Source: Micromonospora aurantiaca ATCC 27029 (GTDB taxonomy: Bacteria > Actinomycetota > Actinomycetes > Mycobacteriales > Micromonosporaceae). From it: a stretch of 64,000 nucleotides of DNA. Positions 57,994 to 64,000 of this stretch are shown piece by piece. The stretch is from the NCBI RefSeq assembly GCF_000145235.1, contig NC_014391.1:2922001-2986000 (forward strand), read 5' to 3'. Positions within the stretch are counted from its first letter, which is position 1, and every line of letters starts with the position of its first letter. Under the pieces are notes generated by a model, which saw nothing but the letters and a program-made list of their open reading frames with translations, did no database searches and was not told the origin of the DNA. A program made the translations under genes and the position numbers.

Positions 57994-59250
57994 TCACCTT
58001 TCTTCTCGGGGTTCGGCAGTGGCGCCCGGCGCGTCGACCGGGTGCCGCGTCAGGGTCAGCCGGGACGTCTCGACGACGCGGTCGCCGTCGCAGACGACCT
58101 CGACCGGCGCGGGGTGGCCGAGGAAGGCCAGCAGGCTCGCCGAGAGCCCGTACGCCCCGACGTTCGGCACGGCGAGCACGTCGCCCGGCCGTACGTCGGG
58201 CAGGTTCGCGGCGCGGGCCCAGGTGTCCAGCGGCGTGCACAGCGGCCCGGCGACGATCGCGGCCTCCAGCGGCGCGCCGTCGCGGCCGTCGGCGGCGTGC
58301 AGGGCGGGTACGAGCGGCGGCAGCCGGCGCAGGCCGGACATCCCGCCGAGGTGGTTGATGCCTGACTCCAGCACCACCACCGGCGTGCCCTGCGACCGCT
58401 TGACGTCCAGCACGCGGGTCAGCAGCGTGCCGGCGGTGGCGGTGAGGAACCGCCCCGACTCGAAGGCCACCTCGGGGGTGCCGTCGCGCCAGGCGGGGAA
58501 GAGGTCGTCCAGCGCCGTGGCGACCCGGTCGGCGAGGCCGGTCAGGTCCGCGTTGTGGCCGGGCCGGGCGAACGGCGCGCCGAAGCCGCCGCCGAGGTCG
58601 AGCAGGGTGAGGTCGATGCCGAGCAGGTCCCGCAGCCGCCGGGCGGTACGCGCCGCCGCGGTGAACTGGGCCACCAGCGCGTCCACCGAGTCGACGTTGC
58701 TGCCGGTGTAGAGGTGGAATCCGCGTACCGGGGCCGACGGGCGGGAGCGGAACCGCTGCGGTTCCTGCTCGATCCAGTCGACGTCGGCGCCGAACTGCGA
58801 CGCGACGCCGGTCATGGTCAGCCCCTGGCCCGGGTTGGGCACCCGGTCGTTCACGCGCAGCAGGCAGTGCACTTCGACGCCGTGCGCGGCGGCGATCCGG
58901 TCGGCCTGGTCGAGGCCGGCCGGCGAGTCGACGGAGAACCAGCGGACCCCGGCGCGTACCGCCCCGGCCACCTCGGCGTCGCGCTTGCCGGGTCCGGTGT
59001 AGAGCATCCGGTCGCCCGGAACGCCGGCCCGCAGCGCCGCTGCGAGTTCGCCCGGGGAGCAGATCTCGGCGTCGCAGCCGGCGGTGTGCAGCGCCGCGAC
59101 CAGCGCCGGGTGCGGGTTGGCCTTGAGCGAGTAGAACAGCCGGCTGGGTGCGGGCAGCGCGGCGACCAGGGTGGCGTGGCTGGCGCGTACCCGGGCCAGG
59201 TCGTAGCGGTACGCGGGGGTGTCGAAGGGCAGGTCAGCCACGGTGCTCAC
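57994..59250 (-). CDS. PLP-dependent decarboxylase, DapDC/ODC fold (BtrK-like)
   Basis: 418 residues from ATG 59250. The alanine-racemase-type barrel has the PLP Lys43 in FYSLKANPHPALV, the phosphate loop in LDLGGGFGAPF, and the C-terminal GPLCTPLDTWARA with the catalytic Cys region. Family members decarboxylate diaminopimelate, ornithine or, in BtrK and macrolactam starter pathways, an aminoacyl group bound to a carrier protein. Four base pairs separate it from the carrier gene, favouring that last use. It would create a primary-amine acyl chain. Confidence 0.86.
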   Translation of the reverse strand: MSTVADLPFDTPAYRYDLARVRASHATLVAALPAPSRLFYSLKANPHPALVAALHTAGCDAEICSPGELAAALRAGVPGDRMLYTGPGKRDAEVAGAVRAGVRWFSVDSPAGLDQADRIAAAHGVEVHCLLRVNDRVPNPGQGLTMTGVASQFGADVDWIEQEPQRFRSRPSAPVRGFHLYTGSNVDSVDALVAQFTAAARTARRLRDLLGIDLTLLDLGGGFGAPFARPGHNADLTGLADRVATALDDLFPAWRDGTPEVAFESGRFLTATAGTLLTRVLDVKRSQGTPVVVLESGINHLGGMSGLRRLPPLVPALHAADGRDGAPLEAAIVAGPLCTPLDTWARAANLPDVRPGDVLAVPNVGAYGLSASLLAFLGHPAPVEVVCDGDRVVETSRLTLTRHPVDAPGATAEPREER

Positions 59251-60733
59251 CCGCCAGCCGGGCCAGCGCCCGCCGGTCCACCTTGCCGTTGCCGGTCAGC
59301 GGCAGGTCGGGCAGCACGACGCAGCGCGCCGGCACCTTCATCTCCTCCAGCTGTTCCCGCAGCCGGCGCAGCACGTCGGCGGGGGTCAGCTCGGCCACCA
59401 CGAACAGCGTCGCGCCGTCGCGGCCGTCGGCCGGCGGCAGCACCCCGGCCGCGTCCACGCCGTCGACCCGGTACGCGGCGGCCTCCACCTCGGTGGCGCT
59501 GACCCGGGTGCCCTTCTCCTTGTAGACGTCGTCGCGCCGGCCGGCGAAGTGGACGTACCCGTCGGCGTCCACGTGACCGTGGTCGCCGGTGTGCAGCTGC
59601 GGGAACAGCCCGTGGGCGCGGCGGAAGCGCTGCGCTGTCAGTTCGGGCCGCCGCCAGTAGCCGGCCATCACGTGCGGGCCGCGTACCACCAGCTCGCCGC
59701 GGACGCCCGGTGGCTGACGCCGCCCTGCGGCGTCGACTGTGAAGATCTCGGTGCCTGGTAGCGCCCGCCCGCAGGCGCCGGGCCGGCGCAGGTCGGCGTC
59801 CGGCGGCATGATCGCCGCGCGTTTGCACTCGGTGAGGCCGAACATCAGCTGGACGCTCAGGCCGGGCAGCAGCCGGCGCAGGCCGGCCAGCACCTCCGGC
59901 GGCATGGCCGCGCCGGTGTTGGTGAGCAGGCGCAGCGGCGGGCGCGGCGCGCCGGCCCGGCCGAGCAGCCGCAGCAGGTTGATCGCGAGCGACGGTACGC
60001 AGGGCAGCACCGTGGCGCCGGACTCGACGAGGGTCGCCAGCAGGCGGCCACCGGTGTCCCCGGGATCACCGAGGCGCAGCCGGGCGCCGGCCACGGTGCT
60101 GAGGAAGATCTGGTAGAGGCCGTAGTCGAACGACGGCGGCAGCAGGACGTGCACCACGTCGTCGGGCCGGTAGCGCAGCTCCGACTGGATCGCCCGGACC
60201 GCGAACGTGACCTGGGCGTGCGTGGACACCACGGCCTTCGGCATGCCGGTGCTGCCGGAGGTGTAGATCAGGCAGACCGGGTCGACAGCGAGCGGGGCCG
60301 GACCGGCGGGCGCGCCGCCGATGGCCACGCCGGACGCGGCGCGGCGCGCCTCGGCCGCGCCGCGCACCGGGACGCCGCGGGCGCGGGACAGGCCGGTCAG
60401 GACCGGGTCGTCGGTGAGGACCAGGCCCGGCTCGGCGTCGTCGAGCACGTGGGCGAGGGCGACCTCGGGGGCCGGCGTCCGGAGGACGACGAAGACCGCG
60501 CCGGCCCGGGCGACCGCGTACAGCAGCGCCGGCAGGGCCGCGTCGGCGGGCAGCGCCACCAGCACCCGGTCGCCGCGCCGGACGCCCTGCCCGCGCAGCC
60601 AGCCGGCCAGGCGCAGGCTGTCGGCCCGCACCTGACGGTACGTGAACTCGACGGTCCCGTCCCCGACGGCGGGCGCGTCGGGGCGCGCGCCGGCGGTGCG
60701 GTCCAGCAGGTCGTGCAGCAGTTCGGTACTCAT
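59234..60733 (-). CDS. AMP-binding acyl/amino-acid ligase
   Basis: 499 residues from ATG 60733. Motifs are CLIYTSGSTGMPKAVVS, LLTNTGAAMPPEVL, MFGLTECKRAAIMPPD, HTGDHGHVDADGY, GRRDDVYKEKGTRVSATEVE, and the catalytic Lys in GNGKVDRR. The GLTECKRAAIMPP segment is distinctive for a small group of ligases with carrier-protein partners. It overlaps the decarboxylase gene by 17 bp and the BtrH-like/carrier gene by 4 bp, so it may load that fused carrier domain. Confidence 0.87.
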   Translation of the reverse strand: MSTELLHDLLDRTAGARPDAPAVGDGTVEFTYRQVRADSLRLAGWLRGQGVRRGDRVLVALPADAALPALLYAVARAGAVFVVLRTPAPEVALAHVLDDAEPGLVLTDDPVLTGLSRARGVPVRGAAEARRAASGVAIGGAPAGPAPLAVDPVCLIYTSGSTGMPKAVVSTHAQVTFAVRAIQSELRYRPDDVVHVLLPPSFDYGLYQIFLSTVAGARLRLGDPGDTGGRLLATLVESGATVLPCVPSLAINLLRLLGRAGAPRPPLRLLTNTGAAMPPEVLAGLRRLLPGLSVQLMFGLTECKRAAIMPPDADLRRPGACGRALPGTEIFTVDAAGRRQPPGVRGELVVRGPHVMAGYWRRPELTAQRFRRAHGLFPQLHTGDHGHVDADGYVHFAGRRDDVYKEKGTRVSATEVEAAAYRVDGVDAAGVLPPADGRDGATLFVVAELTPADVLRRLREQLEEMKVPARCVVLPDLPLTGNGKVDRRALARLAGEHRG

Positions 60734-61974
60734 CGGGCACCTCCGGTGGCGGCGCCGAACATGGCGCACAGGGAGCCGACGTCGCGCAGGTCGGCCGCTG
60801 ACAGCGCGGTGGCCGGCACCTCGACGCCGAGCCGGCGTTCGACCCGGTCGATGACGTCGACCAGCCGGAACGAGTCGAAGCCGGGCAGTTCCCGGAGCAC
60901 GTCGGTGGTGCGCAGGGCCGAGCCGTCCAGGTCCAGGGTGTCGCCGAGCGCGCCGAGCACCGCCGCGCGTACCCCGTCGTCACCGGCCCTCTCCGGCGCG
61001 GGCGGCGCGGCGGCGTCGCCGGTCGTGCCGGGCGGCCCGGCGATCGACTCCAGCGCGGCCAGGTGGTCGGCGATCAGCTCGCCGAGCGCGTCCGCCAGTT
61101 CCGGCGCGGCCGGCCGGCCCGCCTGGGCCCGCCGCAGCGCCACGTAGCTGCGCGTGGCGAGTTGCTGCCAGCGCGCGGCCTGCCCGGCCAGCGCGGCGGC
61201 GGCCTCCGGCGCGACCGCGGCGAGCCAGCGTTCGTGCAGGTCGCGGGCGCGGGCCAGCAGCCAGACGTCGAGGACGAAGCGGTGCAGCCCGGCCACGGTG
61301 TCCAGGGCGGCGCCGGTGCGGGTCAGGTAGTTGTCGATCTCCGGGCGGGCCCGGCCGGCCCGGGCGGCGTTGCCGGCGAGCATGGCGGGCACGTCGATCT
61401 CCGGGGCCGGGTGCGCCGTCACTGCCAGGGTGTGCGCGCCGCCGGCCAGCGCCGTGTCGAACGCGGCGGCGGGCAGCCGCCACACGCCGGGACGCGCGGG
61501 GCCCCAGGCGGTGTCGTTGTGGTACGCGTCGACCACTGTGACCTCGTCCGGCGCGGCGGCCGTGACGAGGAAGCTGTGCCGCATGTGTTCGTGTTCGTGG
61601 TAGGGGCACCAGGGCAGGTTGTACGCGTCGGCGGTGACGTAGAGCGGCTGGCCGGGCGCGCACAGCCGCCGCACCTGCGGGCCGTCGAGCTGCATCCACC
61701 GGCCCTCGACCCGCAGGCCCAGCAGGTCGACCGCCTCGGCGGCCCGGTCGTCCGAGGTCGCCTCGACTGTGACCAGGCCGTCCTGGTCCCGGGTGCGGAA
61801 CCCGTACCGGGCGCCGAGGGCGAGGTGGCTGCCGGACCCGTTCGCATGGTCGGCCAGCAGGGCGAAGCTCGTCTGGAGACAGTCCAGCGCGGTCGCGTGC
61901 AGGCCGGTCAGGATCGGCGTCCACACCGGATCCGTGGTCGGCCGGTCCGGCGCGTTCGGGACGTGGTGGGACAT
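60730..61974 (-). CDS. BtrH-like acyltransferase domain fused to a C-terminal carrier domain
   Basis: 414 residues from ATG 61974 (ribosome site GAGGAG). Residues about 18-300 resemble the BtrH N-terminal/peptidase-C39-like fold: TGLHATALDCLQTSFALLAD with a conserved Cys, WCPYHEHEHMRHSFLVTA, and VTVVDAYHNDTAWGP. In butirosin synthesis BtrH moves an acyl group from a carrier protein to the aminoglycoside amine. Residues about 335-414 form a carrier domain with the phosphopantetheine Ser368 in ELPGFDSFRLVDVIDRVE. The fusion would keep acyl carrier and acyltransferase on one chain. The domain assignment of the N-terminal part is from pattern only. Confidence 0.68.
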   Translation of the reverse strand: MSHHVPNAPDRPTTDPVWTPILTGLHATALDCLQTSFALLADHANGSGSHLALGARYGFRTRDQDGLVTVEATSDDRAAEAVDLLGLRVEGRWMQLDGPQVRRLCAPGQPLYVTADAYNLPWCPYHEHEHMRHSFLVTAAAPDEVTVVDAYHNDTAWGPARPGVWRLPAAAFDTALAGGAHTLAVTAHPAPEIDVPAMLAGNAARAGRARPEIDNYLTRTGAALDTVAGLHRFVLDVWLLARARDLHERWLAAVAPEAAAALAGQAARWQQLATRSYVALRRAQAGRPAAPELADALGELIADHLAALESIAGPPGTTGDAAAPPAPERAGDDGVRAAVLGALGDTLDLDGSALRTTDVLRELPGFDSFRLVDVIDRVERRLGVEVPATALSAADLRDVGSLCAMFGAATGGAR

Positions 61975-62050
61975 GGGGGACTCCTCGATGCGGGTACGTG
62001 GGGCGGGGCCGCCGGCGCGGAGGGTGCCGCGCCGGCGGCCGGTACGAAGG

Positions 62051-63271
62051 TCAGCTGCCGGCGCGGCCGTCCAGACCGTTGGCCCAGGAGGCGAGCGCCT
62101 GCGCCTGCTCGGCCAGCGCGTGCTCGTCGGTGCCGATCGGGTCCTTGAAGAAGAACCCCAGCTCCTCGATCGGGCCGACGTGGCCGGCCCGGTGCGCCGC
62201 GGCGGTCAGCCGGGCCAGGTCGAGCACGAGCGGGGCGGCCAGCGTGGAGTCCACCCCGCTCCAGGTCAGCTGCATGGACATCCGGACGCCCAGGAACCCC
62301 TCGAACGAGACGTGGTCCCAGGCGGTCTTGTGGTCGCCCAGGTCCGGCACGTTGTCGATGTGCAGCGGGGCCGTGACGTCCTCACCCAGCAGCGCGGGCA
62401 GCACGCCCGACTTCGAGCTGAGCTTGCTGCGGGCGTTGCGCGGATCCTCCAGCGTCGCGCCGTCGCCGCCGCCGAGCAGGTTCACCCCGGCCCAGGAGAG
62501 CACGTGCAGGGCGCGGGAGGTGAACATCGGCGCCAGGGCGGTACGCAGCAGCGTCTCCCCGGTCTTGCCGTCGGAGCCGGCGAACGGCACGCGCTCCCGC
62601 TGCGCCATCATCTCCAGCGCGGGCAGCCGGGCGCCGGTGGACGGGGTGAAGTCGACGAAGCCGCAACCGGCCTGGAACGCCGCGTACGCGACCACCGAGC
62701 TGGCCGGCAGCGCCTTGTCGTCCGGGTCGGCCATGGCGCGGGTCAGCGCGTCCAGGTCGTCGTACTCGGGCCGGTGGTCGGCCGGCGGCTCGGTCGAGGA
62801 CACGTTGATGACGACGACCCGGGACAGCCCGTAACGGCTGCGGAACTCCTCGATGTCGCCGGCCAGCCGGTCGACCACCTCGGCCAGCGGTGCGGTCTCG
62901 GTACGCGCGTCGTACCCGGTGCGCAGGTTCTGCTCAACCTCGGGCAGGCTGCCGCGCACGGCCGCCAGCACCGGCGCCGGGATGACCCCGGAGTCGACGA
63001 GCGACTCGGCCTTCTTCTCCAGCGGCGTGTCGACGATGTCGTGCCCGCCGACCACCAGGTCGTTCCAGCTCGCCAGCGGCGCGTCGCGCAGCATGCCGGT
63101 GTCGGTGACGCAGCCGGTCGAGTCGGCCATGCCGGCGCGCAGCGCCAGCAGACCGGTGATCGCGGTGGTGGCGACCGAACCGCGGGCGCCGTTGAGCCAC
63201 ACGCCGACGGGCGCGTCCGTGTCGGGGGACGGGGTCGGGGCGTGCGAGGTCTCGCGTTGGGTGACGGTCAC
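62051..63271 (-). CDS. myo-inositol-1-phosphate synthase
   Basis: 406 residues. NAD-binding and catalytic segments are present: VWLNGARGSVATTAITGL, VVVINVSSTEPPAD, the Lys-bearing AGSDGKTGETLLRTAL, and LSWAGVNLLGGGDGATL. It cyclises glucose-6-phosphate to inositol phosphate. Housekeeping copies usually stand alone; this one is clustered with monophosphatase, dehydrogenase and aminotransferase genes, which points to aminocyclitol supply. Confidence 0.9.
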   Translation of the reverse strand: MTVTQRETSHAPTPSPDTDAPVGVWLNGARGSVATTAITGLLALRAGMADSTGCVTDTGMLRDAPLASWNDLVVGGHDIVDTPLEKKAESLVDSGVIPAPVLAAVRGSLPEVEQNLRTGYDARTETAPLAEVVDRLAGDIEEFRSRYGLSRVVVINVSSTEPPADHRPEYDDLDALTRAMADPDDKALPASSVVAYAAFQAGCGFVDFTPSTGARLPALEMMAQRERVPFAGSDGKTGETLLRTALAPMFTSRALHVLSWAGVNLLGGGDGATLEDPRNARSKLSSKSGVLPALLGEDVTAPLHIDNVPDLGDHKTAWDHVSFEGFLGVRMSMQLTWSGVDSTLAAPLVLDLARLTAAAHRAGHVGPIEELGFFFKDPIGTDEHALAEQAQALASWANGLDGRAGS

Positions 63272-63310
63272 GGGAAGACTCCTTCTCTGGGTGCGCCGGG
63301 ACGGCGCGGT

Positions 63311-64000
63311 TCAGCGGGTGAGCACCTTGGTGACGGCGGCGGCGATGTCCTCCATGTCCTGTTCGGCGCCGAGGAAGGTGCTGTGGTGTGTCTGGACGGT
63401 GTGGGCGGCGAGCCACTCGGTGTTCGGGTACGTGCGCTCCCGGTGGATCGCCGCGAAGCGTTCGGCCAGCGGCGCGAGCAGCGGCTTCGTCCACGGCTGG
63501 AGCAGCCGGCTGCGGTGCAGCGGCTCGTCGGTGCAGTAGAACCGCCGGCTCAGCTCGGCGGTGAGCGCGGCGGCCACGGCGGCGTTGTCCATGCCGGCCG
63601 GGAACTGGTCGAAGACGATCGTGCCCTCGTAGATCGAGATGCGCGTCTGCCCCGCCGCGGGTCGCAGCAGCCGTACGCCGTCCAGGCCGTCCAGCAGCTC
63701 GCCGAGCAGCCGGTAGTTGTGGTTGCGTACCTCGTGCTGCTCGTCGAGGGTGGTCAGTTGCGCGCAGGCCACTGCGGCGGAGAACTCGTCCAGGCAGAAG
63801 TTGGCCCCCTGCACACCGGCGCTCTCCTCCAGGTCCAGTTCCCCCGGGGGCGTCCGGTCGCCGCGGTAGCGGCGCGAGTCGGCCCGCAGCTCCTGGAGCA
63901 CCGGCGCGAGCGTGTCGTCGTCGGTGACCACGGCCCCGCCCTCACCGCAGGTGAGTACCTTGCCGTGCTGGAAGCTGAAGCAGCCGAGCCGGCCGAGCGA
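63311..64000 (-). CDS. DegT/DnrJ/EryC1/StrS-type aminotransferase, N-terminus beyond window
   Basis: Only the last 229 codons are present. The PLP Lys lies in CFSFQHGKVLTCGEGGAVV, the family signature for sugar and cyclitol aminotransferases. RLRG-equivalent positions and YEGTIVFDQFPAG, then RSRLLQPWTKPLL, follow the pattern of glutamine:scyllo-inosose aminotransferases. With the inositol-forming and inositol-oxidising genes downstream it would make scyllo-inosamine. The frame is open at base 64000. Confidence 0.88.
   Translation of the reverse strand, partial: SLGRLGCFSFQHGKVLTCGEGGAVVTDDDTLAPVLQELRADSRRYRGDRTPPGELDLEESAGVQGANFCLDEFSAAVACAQLTTLDEQHEVRNHNYRLLGELLDGLDGVRLLRPAAGQTRISIYEGTIVFDQFPAGMDNAAVAAALTAELSRRFYCTDEPLHRSRLLQPWTKPLLAPLAERFAAIHRERTYPNTEWLAAHTVQTHHSTFLGAEQDMEDIAAAVTKVLTR

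Noticed and set aside
1..64000. tRNA, rRNA, insertion sequences, phage attachment sites or a replication origin
   Set aside because: I saw no cloverleaf, conserved rRNA segment, transposase or integrase ORF, or DnaA-box array on either strand; short ncRNAs cannot be excluded by eye.

Overview
The window is about 73% GC, and every confident gene shows the strong third-position GC bias of an actinomycete. Tat-type secretion signals, plant-polymer hydrolases, a desferrioxamine-type siderophore locus, MocR and SARP regulators and several natural-product genes together suggest a Micromonosporaceae genome, probably Micromonospora-like. The genus is an inference; no rRNA or tRNA gene is present to confirm it.

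Layout. (1) 1-10.8 kb: secreted plant cell-wall enzymes (a GH127 arabinofuranosidase cut by the left edge, a GH43-AbfB protein, a PL9 pectate lyase with CBM2), interleaved with a two-component system, a serine hydrolase, a hemerythrin protein and a secreted protein built from two nearly identical modules. The GH43 and PL9 promoters share one design: -35, 17-nt spacer, -10, then an AGCGCT-core operator at the start site. (2) 10.9-27.9 kb: fourteen tightly packed minus-strand genes (26246 down to 12381) bracketed by two MocR-type regulators, the right-hand one frameshifted. They encode an anthranilate-synthase-type enzyme pair, an SDR, a PaaK-like ligase, a BacA-like prephenate decarboxylase homologue, an amidohydrolase, a free-standing B3/B4 tRNA-editing domain, an ATP-grasp ligase, an MFS exporter, a TrpB2-type PLP enzyme, a [4Fe-4S]-motif flavoprotein, a cupin, a chorismate mutase and a UbiD decarboxylase. 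I do not recognise this set as a known pathway. It looks like a chorismate-derived amino acid or peptide pathway with logic partly parallel to bacilysin.

(3) 27.9-41 kb: an iron regulon. A ferric-siderophore ABC importer and a siderophore-interacting protein read rightward from an IdeR/DmdR1-type iron box and are probably translated leaderless. Convergent to them is a desABCD operon, divergent from a penicillin-acylase/GNAT pair, with one iron box for each divergent promoter. (4) 41-49.6 kb: cell-envelope and miscellaneous genes, including a membrane protein with a GxSxG motif, a monothiol redoxin, an epoxide-hydrolase remnant, two divergent wall proteins with matching C-terminal domains, an SGNH esterase and a repeat-rich membrane protein.

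(5) 49.6-64 kb, continuing past the right edge: a minus-strand biosynthetic cluster next to a SARP regulator. Myo-inositol-phosphate synthase, inositol monophosphatase, a Gfo/Idh/MocA dehydrogenase and a DegT-type aminotransferase are the set expected for an aminocyclitol. They sit with two adenylating enzymes, a carrier protein, two acyl-CoA dehydrogenase-like proteins, a BtrK-like PLP decarboxylase, a flavin reductase and a protein that appears to fuse a BtrH-like domain to a carrier domain. This predicts a carrier-built acyl group transferred to an aminocyclitol.

Six of the eight convergent gene pairs are separated by long perfect hairpins without T-tracts, probably bidirectional terminators.
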